DNA of 64,000 bases, taken from contig VTPC01000663.1 of assembly GCA_011009095.1 (NCBI GenBank), forward strand, positions 84,634 to 148,633, given 5' to 3'. The notes below the pieces were generated by a model. It was not told the origin of the DNA, made no database searches, and worked only from the letters and a program-made list of their open reading frames with translations. Origin of the DNA: Ignelater luminosus (taxonomy: Eukaryota > Arthropoda > Insecta > Coleoptera > Elateridae). The position numbers and the translations under genes were made by a program. Positions 1 through 12,426 of this stretch are shown here, one piece after another (the stretch's first letter is position 1; each line of letters opens with the position of its first letter).

Positions 1-280
1 CAACTAAAAATTTTAATTAGAGGCATGAAAACGTTCCGTTTGGTAGTTTCCAAAGTGTCGGTAGAAATCAACAAGATGAGTACTAATGATGTAATCAGGG
101 GGTCTGCTTAAGGCAGCAAACAACCACTTGTCGCAACATTCTTCAGATGGGGTGATCCGGTTCATTGTAGTCTTTTATGACCACGATGGTACCCATATGT
201 TTGTATGTCCCTCGATTGTTTTTCCAGAACTTAGTCAGTTGCTGTTTGAGTCTTTGATCTTTTTTTCACATTCTCTTATC
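1..280 (-). mobile_element. Possible decayed retroelement tail
   Basis: Read on the minus strand, this edge of the window gives a partly open frame with a stretch reading about KFWKNNRGTYKHMGTIVVIK followed by DYNEP, then stops. The segment GTIVVIKDYNEP resembles the GTLVLIKDDNLPP-type end of BEL/Pao retrotransposon polyproteins, but the match is short and from memory of the family. The copy is clearly broken. It could also be part of the multicopy gene relic at 1862-2745, which has the same orientation. Confidence 0.25.
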
Positions 281-1861
281 AATTAGTTACTCATCTAATA
301 GTCCTAATCAAACAGGTCACATGGAGGCTTTAATTGCACCTTTTAAATAAAGAATTATTTCTATTTATAAAATTCTATTTATTTGATTAGTATTAAAAGA
401 TGATTCATGTTTTAGAGATTATAATCGCTAATCATATGATTTAGGTATCCTCTTAAAAGAAAATTACAAATTTTTATCAAAAAATTGTCTAAAAATCTTT
501 TAATTATTTTTATTAAAGTTCTATTTATAAACTGTCTTCTACAAAGTAACCATAACTCAATTTGTTCTAAAAGACGTTATTCTTTCTAACGACTTTTAAT
601 GTAAAGATTATTGATATTTGGATAGACTCTGAGCGAAAACTTACAAAGTTTATGAAAATCTGATTGAATTGGTGGTTTTCTATACGAAACTGTTAGAATT
701 TTTTAATTACTTGTGACAAAATCGGCTTGGGTAAAAACGCAGTTCTGATACGGTAACCGTTATTCTGTAAACGCTTTCTTTATTAGTAATCGAAGTTACC
801 AAGAATATACAGTGTCATTCAGAAAGAAGGGAACACTTAATAACTTTTTTATCTTGCGATTGACAAAACAATGCTTAAATAGTTTATTGTCTATGAGCAT
901 GTGTGCTATTTGGTGGCACTTTCAAATATGTTTTTGCATTTCCGGTTAATCAGGAAACGAACACAATTTAGGGTTTTTAAATGACACACTGTATTTTTGT
1001 GACATTTTTGATTCCTCATGTTTTTCTCATTCTGCACATATAAAATTTTATAGGTGTTGCACAAGAATGTTTTGCTCTAAATTCCACAAAAAGTTTGCGT
1101 GTTCAAGACAGCTGTTTACATGTAACTATCGTAAAACAACAGGCAGCCGTTTAAAAAGGAAAAACGCTGTGGCCATGGAAAAAAAAACTTCAAATCTGAC
1201 AGAATTATTGTTTATCTGTAAAATCGCAAATTTGACGAAATTTATTATTTCACCGTTATTATTATTCATTGTTATTACACACTCTAACGCCCTGGTCGGA
1301 GTTAAAAATAGCAACTACGCTTAGGAGTGGCATGGATTTGTTTCAAGTTTGCTACCTACATAACAATATAATGATTGATCCTCTTCAAATTCATATCGCA
1401 TTAAAATAGTCTCTAACTTACTAAGCTTTCCAAGAAATTATAAGTATGTACATTTATAGGCCTATCCAGTTTGCTTAGCTCGTTTTGGTTAAAAAATCTC
1501 AACAAGATTATTAAAAGTAAGGGATTAAACATTATCAGAAACATTCATCATCTACATGATAACATCTGCAACAGCAAGATTCAAATACGTTTGAATTAAA
1601 AGATAATAAAATAAAATAAATGTTATGGCCTTTACATAAAATATAAATAACTTGAAGAAAATAATTCTTTGTTATACCGTAATGCTTGCAGTTATTATTA
1701 TTAATGACGAATAAGTACATACCGAGAATTAAACAAAAATTGGTTGCAGATAAGTATTTAATGTCAACCTATGTATACAAATATACGGGGTTCGTTAATA
1801 TAGTAGTATAACTTGTCAGAATTGCGAGTCACACCTTCCATTTTTTCAAGTTACCTAAGTT
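281..1861. other. Intergenic, no gene recognised
   Basis: This AT-rich stretch holds only short frames. A frame at 1067-1324 (+, 85 codons) and the overlapping frame on the other strand have no recognisable domain, no splice context and low-complexity composition. I see no promoter or RNA gene here. Confidence 0.5.
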
Positions 1862-2745
1862 ATTGTTTAGAAACTCGGCGTCATCTCCTCCTTAGATAGC
1901 CACGAGGAGCTTTTCACCAGCTGTGGCTATCGCGTCCTGGTTCAAGTCTGATTGCAAAAATATTTTCGCCAGTTCTATCTATTCGATATAGGGATTTTTC
2001 TGGAAAACGCAGCATCATTTTGTCTTCCCCTGCCAGAAAAGGGCAGAAGTGGTGTCAGCCACTGAAGGCGTAAAGAAATAACGCGAATCCTTGTGGGTAT
2101 TCAAGGTCTCCACAGGCAAATGAGGTGGTGGAAAAATGGATGCACCCAGACCCACCTCTGTCGCTTTTCTGGAAGTACACGTCCTTAGAGGTGGAACCCA
2201 AGCCGTTGAGCAGGACCAATAAATCCACATCCTCCCCAATCATTATGACATTTTTATAGAATGAACTCTTAGAGAAAGCAGTCCTGACGTAATCGGCGTC
2301 AGCGTCTTCTGCAGATTGTTTGGTCTCAATCCCCTGTTTATTAAACTCAGTGCAGAGCATTTCAATCAGACGGCGTTTGTTTTGGTCATTGGCAAGTACT
2401 TTTTCTTGGGGTACTTTAATTAGTTTCGATTTCTCTAACTGTATTACACTGGTAGAGAGAGCAGCATAGCGACGCACACGTTTAGCTGGTTTTGTGCTCC
2501 TGAAGGCTGCATCCTCCGGGTACCCGTTGAAAACCACTGCAACATTTGTTCCAAAATGGTTGAACGCGTAACTGACGTATCCTGCCACAATTGCTTTGAC
2601 TGAGTCATTGTGATGCCAGACAACCCCGTGGATCAGATAACCACCACCCACCACGACGAATGTTGTGTTTCCTGAGATGATGTTGTCAAGGAGTGGAGTG
2701 AATGACGAGTACAAGGATGATTTATTCCTTTTTGCATTCCCACTT
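1862..2745 (-). pseudogene. Relic of an uncharacterised multicopy insect protein family (GCDTTSA motif)
   Basis: A minus-strand frame runs about 230 codons from near 2745 to 2058. It holds segments reading FNGYPEDAAFRSTKPAKR, LANDQNKRRLIEMLCTEF and IMIGEDVDLLVLL. The acidic GEDVDLLVLL segment is reminiscent of PIN/FEN-like nuclease cores, but this is inference. At about 2065 the reading breaks inside what should be an AFSGCDTTSALF motif: about two bases are missing, and the sequence resumes in another frame as DTTSALFWQGKTK. It continues past a further stop to DAIATAGEKLLVAI, stop, GGDDAEFLN near 1870-1930. The base composition is richer in GC than the flanks. I recognise the motif order from multicopy, probably mobile, uncharacterised proteins of insects and cnidarians, but cannot name the family. 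The copy has at least one frameshift and one nonsense codon and cannot encode the full protein. Confidence 0.6.
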
Positions 2746-3615
2746 TTTGCTAATATTTAGCTCTAAACATAAACGTAACGAAATAAATGTCACTTTCTGG
2801 AAAAAATTGTTAACCTTTGAAAGCCGTATCTCGGTAACTAATGGACGTACAAAGCCCCTCTTAGTTTCAAATTGTACCAAATCTAATCTACTTTAAAAAA
2901 GATATAAATAACATGTTTGGTAGAACACATAGTTTAGGAGATATGATTAAAAAACCAAAATAAGTGCAAAAATTTCTCTGTTTTTTGGCCACTACGCAGG
3001 TAGCACAGGTTTTTCGGGGTTGCAAATCTGGATTTATACTACCTGTAGGGTCCTAACAACATATTAAAAAATTAGAACTTTCCTAATTTTTGCGATGTTT
3101 GCCTTTTTTTATGTCGATATTGATTGGGCTATAACAATGATTAAACAAATTTAGATTGAAATTCAAACAAAAATCACAATGTAATATTCCTAATTAGCAA
3201 CCTGCAAACAGTGGGTTTCCATTGCAAAGTACTCAGAAACTTAAAAAATTCTAACCAAGAAGCTATAGCTTTCTTTGGGAAAAACCATTTTTGCATCCCG
3301 ATTACCGTCTATTACTTAATAATAAAGAATTCCATCTTTAGTTCTAATGTCAATCAATAAAAACAAAACTGTTGATAATCCTTACAGACACAAAATCCAT
3401 AAAAATGCCCAGACCTTCAGTCTTATTCAATTAAGAAATTATGATAATAATAATCTAATTTATCTAATATGTAGAAGTTAACATGGTTTGCTTACCGTAG
3501 ATAGTTAGGTATATTCTGAGTACGGATGAACCTGAAATTTGTTAAAATCAATTTTATTCAAGCACGTAGATATTATATTTGATCATTTACCAAGTAGATA
3601 AGATTACAAGATGAA
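2746..3615. other. Intergenic, no gene recognised
   Basis: Between the decayed repeat and the sulfotransferase promoter I see only AT-rich sequence with short frames and no recognisable element. Confidence 0.5.
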
Positions 3616-3623
3616 TATATAAA
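3616..3623 (+). promoter_or_regulatory. Probable TATA box of the sulfotransferase gene
   Basis: TATATAAA lies 73 nt upstream of the start codon at 3696. That leaves room for a transcription start near 3647-3656, where a TCATTC initiator-like element is found at 3655, and a short leader. The placement fits an arthropod core promoter, but in DNA this rich in AT such a string can arise by chance. Confidence 0.4.
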
Positions 3624-3695
3624 CGGTTAGTTTATTTTCTATTATGTATTTGTCTCATTCTTGTTTGATGTACATAAAGGTAATTCATCAACAAA

Positions 3696-6600
3696 ATGAC
3701 CAACGACACTGCCATTATTAAAAAGATAGAAAACGATACAGAAATTGATCGTATGGTAAATAAATATTTGCTACATGATTCCGATCCTGTACCTTATGTA
3801 GAAGTTGGTAAAGACAAAATCTGTTTGCCGGAAACCTATAGCAACTATGAAGAGAAGTTGAGAAAATTTGAAGTTAGAGATGATGATGTTTACGTTATCT
3901 CTCATCCAAAAACAGGTTAGGTTGAAGTTTTATTTGATTTATACAATATCTTTATTAGCTCTTGGTTTTTATTATTAGGTACAACGTGGTGTCAAGAAAT
4001 GGTCTGGCTGATAGGTAATGATTTGGATTATGAAAAAGCTAAGTCTGAATATGTAATCAGGCGTTTTCCAATATTAGAGTAAGTGATCTATTGTATTGCA
4101 ATTAATACAGCGTGTAATATGTGTGATATTTTTAGGGTTCCAGTTTATAAAGATCCTCATGCTAATAACTACGACATATGGAAAAGTATTGATCCTTTAG
4201 TACTTTATGGATACATTCCTTATACCCGTTTCTTTAAAAGTCATTTACCTTGGTCACTTTTACCTGAACAAATTCAGAATGGGACAAAAAAGCCAAAGGT
4301 AATATTTTAAAAACTTCATCGTAACAAATCGTTAGTGTTTAATTTATCGTTGCTAGATAGAAAAGAAACCTTGAACTAATTTCTCAGAATAAACAAAAAT
4401 TCTATTGAGATTACGACTGTTATCTAATACTCTTCCATCATTTCCATCATTTTCTAGATCAAGCAATGTCTTCAATATATAAAATCTACAGTGTTTCTAA
4501 AACAATAGAATTGAAATCTAATCTTGTTAGCGGAATGTCTTTATTAATTTTATAATTCAAAATTTATATTTAATCTTCAAGCTTAAGAGTGCCCTAGGTA
4601 TCTTCTTACAGTTGTCAAAAGTTTTCTACAATTAGTCTGATTCTTTGTGATCTTTTGAATGAAAATGACTAGTAAATGTAAGTAAATTTTTAGAATTTAT
4701 GGATTTTAAAAAATAGTGTGTACAAATACACAGAACTTTTCCTTTAAGGTTGTCGAAGACACCATTTTCACATGATAGGGCTAAACTCAATTTTGGTACT
4801 CTTATCTAATCATTATGTGCTAATGTCTAATTCCGCATTTATTAGTCTTATAGTCACTGACTGACGTATTGTTTAGAACCCATTGAGCGACGTTTTAATT
4901 AAAGTGATGAGTAACGTTTGCTTTATATGTTTGGCACACTTTTCGTGTGTGTATATTTACCGTAAAAATGTGCCTAATAGATTAGCTTACGTTAATATAT
5001 TATCTTCTCTATTTTAAAAGTTATTATATAATCAATCGAAATATTTCTCCACATCTGTTAGGTATGACGTCTAAGTTTGTCTGATAACAATATGGTCTTT
5101 ATTCACAGTATTTACACATCTCTGGTGATAAAGCTTGTTTATATAATAAATCAATATTTTTTAACCTATGTAATCTATAAACTATCTCTCTACGCTCGCT
5201 GTAATTTCATCCAAATTTCTATATATTTCAAGTATTAAAGGCAAGTCAAAATTTAATAAACAATAGACTAAGTCTTTCCACGTTTTCTTTTGGCACAAAT
5301 TTAAAGGCTGCATTTTCCCACTTAATTATTCTTTTTAAAACAGTATGGAAATATACAGTACATTTTTTTGAAATATGTAGCCCGAAAGAACAAGAAAATA
5401 TTGTTTGACGGATACCCTTTCTTATTTTCTGGGGTGGGGTGGTAAAACAAAAGTTCTTTCCCGGCATATATCTGAATTTCGTGGCGATCGGTGAATATTT
5501 AGTCTTTTGTTTTTCAGCGGAAAACTTTTGTATCGGAAAATTGCAAGGTCTTCTATTAACAAGTCTGCAAATGCAACTCGTGTATCTATCTTCGTTATCG
5601 CAAGGAAAAACCACTTTAGTTCTATTTCGACCATTTTGCTGTTTCTTTGCAGAACAAAGTCTCTCAGGACTATTTCGGTAGATGTGAAAAATCTAATTGC
5701 GACCCATACTAAAAAACGTTTATGGATCAGAATTTGATCAAGTATGGATAGGTAGATCTCTAAAAATAGTGTCCCGGCTCCAGTTACCTCGATTAGATTC
5801 AGGAAACTTATCAACGTCGCTTGTGATGGTTACTGAGAATTTTTGATTACCACTAGACCAACATAATATGTAAGTATTGCAAAAATCCCACTACTGGTCT
5901 TCGCGATGCAGTTATCCGAAATCCGATTCTTGCTAACTTGTCCGGTTCCGTTTCTATAAAAATAAAAAATATTTGAAAGCAAAAAACTAAACGCAACGTT
6001 GTAGGTACAAGTAAGCATTTAGAAAATCTATCTAAAAGGATCTGTTGCTATGTAAAAGCGTCAAAATCAATAAAACAGTTTGAGAGATCTTCAAATGCAC
6101 CTCATGCAAGGTCTTGTCTCTTGACAGGTCTTGAGTCCTTCTGGTTTCTACATTTTATATATATTTTTGCAGATCTTATCGTTTGCTCATCTTTGCAGAT
6201 TTTGAGTACTTTTGAACTTTTGAGTTCTCGGAGGGCTTCAGGCTCTTTCAAACCTACGCTTCCGACCTTCAAGTTCTTGCGAATTCTTAATTTATAGAGA
6301 TCTTGAAATATTGTGATTCTCCAAGGTGTCGACAGTCTTCAGATCTTTGGGGACCTTTAAATACTTGTGATTCCCCGGATTCTAGAGGACTAGATGATTT
6401 TCGACTTCTGGATTTCAGGTCTATCAGGTCCACGAGTCACGATTTCTTTCCCTTTTGATAGTTATGACATTGCATGTACGTACCAATTGCATCACAGCAA
6501 AAACTGAAATTCGTATTGTACTTCGAGAAGTGGCAACAAACTAGATGAGTACCTATTGTAGGTTTTAACATCATTTCCACATTCTAAATAAAATCCCAAG

Positions 6601-9600
6601 AAAAAACTACTTTACTTGGGAGTCAATCCATTTCAAACGGCCCAGAAAAACAAATTTTAGTTGCTCGACCATTGAAAAAAAAAATTAATGTGTTTACTGT
6701 TATTTGCCTCGAGTATGAGTAGCCGAAAACATATTATTTTATTTTTATACTTAACCGTTTAGATATGACGGCCATTTGTACTCCACGGTGCACGCTAATC
6801 TCTGCGTTTGCAGACATCTACGGAAAATTAATTTCCTACGGACTGGTTAGTCATAGACAATTTAAATAAAAACGATTGTCTTCTTTTAACCTTGTTCTAT
6901 CTTTCTTGTTCCTTTCATTAAAGTCCTAGATTGTCATGTAATATGTGCAAATTGCTCTTGAAGTTTGGTGACACAATTTAAAGAAACACACTTTTAAAGG
7001 GATGTTTTTTTATGGAAGGGGTGCAATATCAAAGTTAATTTGTTTTGTGCTGGTACATATCGCAAAACACTTCATGCTGAAAAAGAAAGAAGTTCGAATC
7101 TTGCTTTCTTTATTTTTTATGCAGTTCCAAAAAGTTGCAATTTTCAGATTTGGCCTAACTTTAAGGCTTAATATCTCTGGTGGGGGACCAGATAAAAATT
7201 TAACTGTTTTGGATATTATGCACCTATATGGTGGTAAACTGCAGTAGAAATCTCAACTTTGATATTTGCGTATTGTGAGAGATACCGAATTTTCAAAATG
7301 TTATTTAAAAACGTCGCGAACGTTAATATTTCTGGTGGGGGACCAGATAAAAATTTGATTGTTTTGGGTATTATTCACCTCTATGGTGGTAAACAGCAGT
7401 AGAAATCTCAACTTTGATATTTGCGTATTGTGGGAGGTATCGAATTTTCAAAATGTTATTTATAAACGTCGCGAACGTTTTCTTTCTGTGACTCGAACTT
7501 TTTCTTGAGTACTAAGCATGTGATGGCAAATAATTCTATAAGTGTTATTATTACGATGCTGTTTAAACAAAGTATTCTTTGATTCATAGTCATCAGATGT
7601 TTTAATTATCCGTGGAAATATCAAATGATAAAAACAAATATTCTGTTATCATCAAAATAATCTTACTAGAAAATATTTAATATTGAACTTGGGAGTGTTT
7701 CTATCGTGAGATAACATAAAATTAATATATTTATAGCACATAAGCTCTTCCTAGAAATTATATGAATGCCAATGCCTTTGTATGACATTAATGTAAATAA
7801 TTTAGAATTATCTTGAAATCTAAAGGTTACCGTGAAGTACAAGTACAAGTTTCTAAAATTTAAAGTTCTTTTATCATTTTCATGGAATTGTTTTAGGAGG
7901 TATTAATTTACGCCGAAAAGTATAAATTACCAAACTATTGAAACTATTAAACTTTTGTTAGGTTACCTCTAAACAATGGTTTAATTGTGTATAAACGAAA
8001 TTTTGTTGCAGGTAGCTAGTAGTTTACTAGTAACAATTTTCCTGGAGTTAGTAACCAAAGTTCTGTTACTTTTGCAAATTATTCTTTTCAATGCTGTTTC
8101 TTATTCATAATTAATTATAGCTCGTAAGAACTGTATACGTACCCTAGTATCTTGGTTTTCAAGTGTAATAATTTTCTTGAAATAAGGTTACGTAGGTTCG
8201 AATCCTACCTGCGGTAGAGATTTTTAAATTAATTTAAATTGTAACATGAAGAATTGTGATATTTGAATGGTCAGCTCGTTCCAAGACTTCAGTTGTCAGT
8301 AGGACAGTTTTGCCGGGGCGATCAGCATGGAGTATTCCAATAATTCAATTGCCTACACATCTTCCTTCGACATCTGTCGATTTGTCAATAGATACCCATA
8401 TCTTGTTATCGGCTGTACTATCCCGTTTGAGGTGTTAATTGGGTTATTGCCATTTTGTCGCAACGTTCGGAAATTCACTTTGCGTTTGCTCTGAGAAGGG
8501 TGGTTTGGTTTATTATTTTGCATTTCTAATTTGATTACAACGCTGGGTGCCTGAACCACTGATATGGAGCTGCTAGGGCGGTTTACTTATGTGTTTTATA
8601 AGTTCTATATAAGTTGCATTTCCGTAGCTGGATGCGCAGTAGGTTACATGTGCATGTTGCATGTTGGATGCGGCAGTCTTCACCTCATACATGTTTTGCG
8701 ATTCTCGATTTATCGGTTTCTCCCTTCTTGATGTTATTTATTCTTGTAACAAACAGAGAGATAGTTTTTGCGTAGTGTTGATTCCGTGGGAATAGTTTTG
8801 TTAGTAGATTTTTCCATGAGATTTTTGAAGTGAGGATTATCTGCTTTGTTTAGAAGAATGTTAGAACTCACCATCATTTTACACAATTCATTTGAAAATT
8901 CCGACGTTTTATTTGTAGCTATCGATACTGATGTGCTCTCGAAGATTAGATGTTGTCTCTCCTTGTTGGTTTTTTACTGAACGGCAAAATTTTAAAAGAG
9001 AGTTACAAAGATTTTCAATTTTGTGTTCTTAAAAATATTTTTTACGAAGTATAACTAAAATATGACCTTTTCGAGAAAAGTGCTTAAAATATGCCCTTAC
9101 ATGCCAAATATGACTTTATTTCACTAATAAAAGCCGTTTAATATTGTATAGAAAAGCTTAATTCGCCCTAAAAATGTGTTCGGCATGAAAATAGACGTAA
9201 ACAAAAATAAATAACATGTCATAAACATCCGAGCCCTACTAATAACAATAGCTCTCCTTGATCTATATCTATAGAATGCTTAAATGTCTGACTTTTACTA
9301 ATCGTTAACTAGACTAGAAGAAGCCAAGAAACCTTTGAAATCTGATGAATAGTATCCAAAATTCTTGAACAGGAGCTTTGTAATTTTTTTCAAAAATAAG
9401 TTTATTTCCATGGGAAAGGGGTTAAGTTAGAGCTTGCTCATGCTGTAAACACGCGGTCATTAACTTTTGTTTCTTTTGTCGGCTATACTCCGATTTATAA
9501 AGTGCATTTTTAATTTCATCTCTGAAATGAAATACCTTGTAAAGATAGAAGATTTCTGCAACAGTTGGTAGAGTATACAAAAAAATGTTTATTGGTTAAA

Positions 9601-10445
9601 AAGAATCTGATTCATGCTTTAGGTATGTCCGTACCTACATATAAATATAAGTTCGAAAACACTAGATGTTCAAGTACCATTTACCACACAGTATCATGAT
9701 TTATTTCATATTCGATAGTTCTTAAAAGGAAGTCCTCAGATTTTTAATTACAATTTCGTGACTACTTGTGATATACCTTATCGTATAATATTATCTGTAG
9801 TTTAAATAACAGATACTAAACTAGATGAATCTGCTTCCAAAGTTCAACAAGCCTTCTATTTAATTAAAGTATAGCATAGCCTCTGGCACTATTTTTAAAA
9901 ATAGCATTTGTCTAAATTCCAGATAATTAGCATTGTTCGAAAACCTCATGATACCTGTGTTTCTTATTATCATCATTTGAAGAAGTATGGCCTTCTCGCA
10001 ACATTAGACGAATTTGGTGAACTGTTCTTGGCAGGAAGAAGTAAGTAACAAAAAAAAATTACATTAGAATTGCAACAAAACACATATAACATACATTTTA
10101 GCTGTTGGTGGACCATTCCATAAGTCAATATTAAGTCTTTGGGAACAAAGAAATAGCCCTAACGTTCTAATACTTAATTTCCACAACCTGAAAAACGATC
10201 TTAAAGGTGAAATTAAAAAAGTTGCCGATTTTCTGGAAAAGACGTTAACGGAAGAAGAAACTGAACAACTTGCAGACTATTTGAAATTTGAAAATATGAA
10301 AAAAAATCCTTCTTCTAATTGTTTAGATCTTATAAGAAAGGGAGAAGTGGGTGGCTATAAAAAAGAAATGTCACCAGAGTTAATCGAGAAATTTGATCAG
10401 TATGAAAAAGAACACTTTGGTGATTATGATATAACATTTGAATAA
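3696..10445 (+). CDS. Cytosolic sulfotransferase (SULT1-like), 5 exons, 314 aa
   Basis: This gene encodes a soluble PAPS-dependent sulfotransferase that moves a sulfonyl group to hydroxyl or amine groups of small substrates. The exons read 3696-3915, 3979-4078, 4136-4298, 9923-10040 and 10102-10445. All borders are GT-AG, the phases agree, and the joined frame is 945 nt. Key elements are all present: the 5'-phosphosulfate loop PKTGTTW (residues 71-77), the catalytic base His143 in KSHLP, the 3'-phosphate contacts Arg167 and Ser175 in IVRKPHDTCVSYYHH, and the RKGxxGxxK motif at 279-287 (RKGEVGGYK). The length is normal for insect SULTs, and no signal peptide or membrane segment is visible. The start at 3696 is the first ATG and lies shortly after a TATA box. 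Intron 3 is unusually long at 5.6 kb and is full of repeat relics. The substrate (steroid, phenol or retinoid type) cannot be told from sequence. Confidence 0.93.
7166..7475 (+). repeat. 155-bp tandem duplication, two copies
   Basis: Copy 1 (7166-7320) and copy 2 (7321-7475) match along their length at a constant offset of 155 bases. Shared landmarks are TCTGGTGGGGGACCAGATAA, the block around CAGTAGAAATCTCAACTTTG and the end ACGTCGCGAACG. Scattered point differences show that the duplication is not very recent. The block TGGTGGGGGACCA is itself nearly palindromic. The frame at 7002-7247 crosses copy 1 and shows no known domain. Confidence 0.85.
8141..8216 (+). pseudogene. tRNA-like relic, not a functional tRNA
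   Basis: The 3' part has a perfect five-pair T arm (GTAGG, loop TTCGAAT, CCTAC) and a perfect polymerase III B box (GGTTCGAATCC). The seven bases ACCCTAG at 8141-8147 pair with CTGCGGT at 8209-8215 with a single C-C mismatch and a G-T pair. Together with the base at 8216 this spans 76 nt, the length of a tRNA, and U8/A9 are in place. The D arm is poor and no proper anticodon stem-loop can be drawn, so this is a decayed tRNA copy or the head of a tRNA-derived SINE. Confidence 0.4.
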
Positions 10446-10599
10446 AATATTGTTTATATTTAGAATAATTCAGTAAGTTTAGAATTATTTAATGTATGTA
10501 TTAAACAGACAACCTTATATATATTCTAAATCCTAATTAGTATGTTAACACGACAAATACATAGTACAAACTCTAGTTTTATGTATAGGCATTTAAGAA

Positions 10600-10605
10600 A
10601 ATAAA
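10600..10605 (+). terminator. Polyadenylation signal, sulfotransferase gene
   Basis: AATAAA occurs 155 nt after the stop codon. A second AATAAA at 10441-10446 overlaps the stop codon itself (GAATAAA), which would give almost no 3' UTR, so the downstream hexamer is the more likely one in use. Confidence 0.5.
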
Positions 10606-11771
10606 TTGTTACAACATTGAAAATTAGTAAATTGGTTGTGTTATTATTTGTTAATTTATTATTTATCTACTGAAGCATATTAGGCTGACTAGTCATTCAA
10701 GGTATCAGCACTTAGCTTAGGAATAAGTGATAGATACCATAGACTAGAGATGAGCTTTTAATTAGTCATTTATGAAGCGATTCCTGTAGTGTTTTGATTT
10801 CTCTTTCACTTTAATTTTCTATGTAGTGACTTCACTTGCTACAATCTCAAAAGGACAGTCGACGTGATGTGTTCTGTTATTCTAAACAAAGAACTTTAGA
10901 TGATACATTTCATGCTGCAGCGCAAAAGTTAATTAATTAATGCATTGAAAGCGCCTTGATTGTGTTGTATTCGTCTCTATCTTATTTGACTTCTTTCTTT
11001 TTTACTTCTTTTACAATTTAGGTAAGTACCTCATTAATTATTAGTTATTACCAACGGCCATCTGCTTACAGTGATGAATTTACAATCGGGGACTGAAAGA
11101 GTTCCAGACCTAATTATAATGTTCTCCTGCCAATCTGTGCCTTTCCAACACTTCTTAAATGAGACTATACTTCGCAGCTTTACCGCTAGTTATAATTCAA
11201 AACGCAGTAAACATTGATTTAAATTTCTCCCCCTTTTAAAAACCTCCCCTAGTTCATAAAACATACCTGCATTTACAAAGATATTAGAATGGTGTGACTA
11301 AGAAACCGAAGGGCGCGCCAGGATGATTGCCACTCGTGTCTACTCAACGTTATGCCTCCCCTTATTATTAGTTAAAAAAAACAAATAATTCACACTAACA
11401 TTTCACTAGAATTTGGGAAGAGGAGACTAAGTAAATATAAAATTTGCATTTCTGCTAACCCTCCTAATTATGATCTTGCTTCATTCTAACTTTAATTCTG
11501 GCTTATAAATCTCAAATTTTAGAATAACTGAAAATATTCTCAGAAGTGATAGCAGAGGCGGCGACTAAGTCTTTTTTGCTGTATGCCGCTTTTGAAATTC
11601 TGCATCCTAGAGGACATACTTTCTTAGTTCCATGGCGGCTTTATAGAAATGCATCCTCTTTTACAAGTTATGTTGTTATCAATGCTACTATAACACCTTA
11701 ACCGCAATCTTAAAGTGAAACAACACTCACAAGGGTCAAAGGATGTTTCATCGACACTTTTAAAAATAGCA
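10606..11771. other. Intergenic, no gene recognised
   Basis: AT-rich spacer with no frame, RNA gene or repeat that I can support. Confidence 0.5.
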
Positions 11772-12426
11772 TATAGGGTGCCCCATACCGCATGGTCAAT
11801 ATTTTGAGAGGTGATAGAACATCAATGAATAAGTATACTTTGTCCAAAAAAGTTATATAAAAAAAAGCTTAGTTGCTGAGATACAATTTGTTAAAATGTT
11901 ATTGGAAATTTCTTGCTTTTCTAGTATTTTGGAGGCAACATGGCCTATTGAGCTGAAATGTCTTGTATGATTCTTGCTATAGGAAATCTACATTTCTACA
12001 GATCTCGTGATTAATGTCGGTACCATAGCCTTCTTAAAAAAAAATATGTTTTTCCACTGAAAAACTGACTAATTTTAATGTTTCTCTTATCTACACTCAA
12101 TTTAGCTAATATACATGTGTTTTTCCCGTGTAATATACCGTTTTCAAGCTATTCTATTTTGTTTTCAATTTCTGCTACTCATTCTTCACTGCGAAGATCA
12201 TATACTCGTCGAACAACTCGAAGATACGCTGAGTCATTGAGATGTAGTTTTTTGTGTGGCTGTAGGTATACGGTGTCTGCTATCTTATATGTTGTTGAAC
12301 TTTACATCAGTGGTCGAGGTTGTGTCTCAATAACCAGAAGCTTTCCGATAAAAGTTTATCTAAAAAGATACATCTATTTTTTGATCGCCTCCAGAAGTAT
12401 TATCATACCTTATGAGACACCCTGTA
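11772..12426. mobile_element. Decayed transposon with TATAGGGTG / CACCCTGTA inverted ends
   Basis: The left end TATAGGGTGCCCCATA and the right end TATGAGACACCCTGTA are imperfect inverted repeats of each other, as in TA-flanked Tc1/mariner-type elements. Internal sequence at 11930-12110 matches the repeat around 41505-41625 and 43325-43400: both share TATTGAGCTGA, CATTTCTAC or CTTTCTAC, and AACTGACTAATTTTAATG in the same order. The 117-codon plus-strand frame at 12078-12431 runs over this element. Its reverse complement looks like debris of a transposase C-terminal region, so I do not treat the frame as a gene. Confidence 0.55.

Larger units (their letters stand above)
4299..9922 (+). other. 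Long third intron of the sulfotransferase gene
   Basis: This 5.6-kb intron separates KSHLP from the 3'-phosphate-binding exon. No SULT-coding segment is missing across it, because exon 3 ends at a phase-0 boundary after KPK and exon 4 continues directly with IISIVRKP. It contains a 155-bp tandem duplication (7166-7475), a tRNA-like sequence (8141-8216), and short frames on both strands at 5246-5814 and 8256-8559 that look like decayed repeat sequence but were not identified. Confidence 0.85.

Noticed and set aside
5246..5814. Several overlapping frames on both strands within the sulfotransferase intron
   Set aside because: No domain and no consistent frame; likely repeat debris.
10441..10446. 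AATAAA overlapping the sulfotransferase stop codon as the only polyadenylation signal
   Set aside because: It would leave almost no 3' UTR; another AATAAA at 10600 is better placed.
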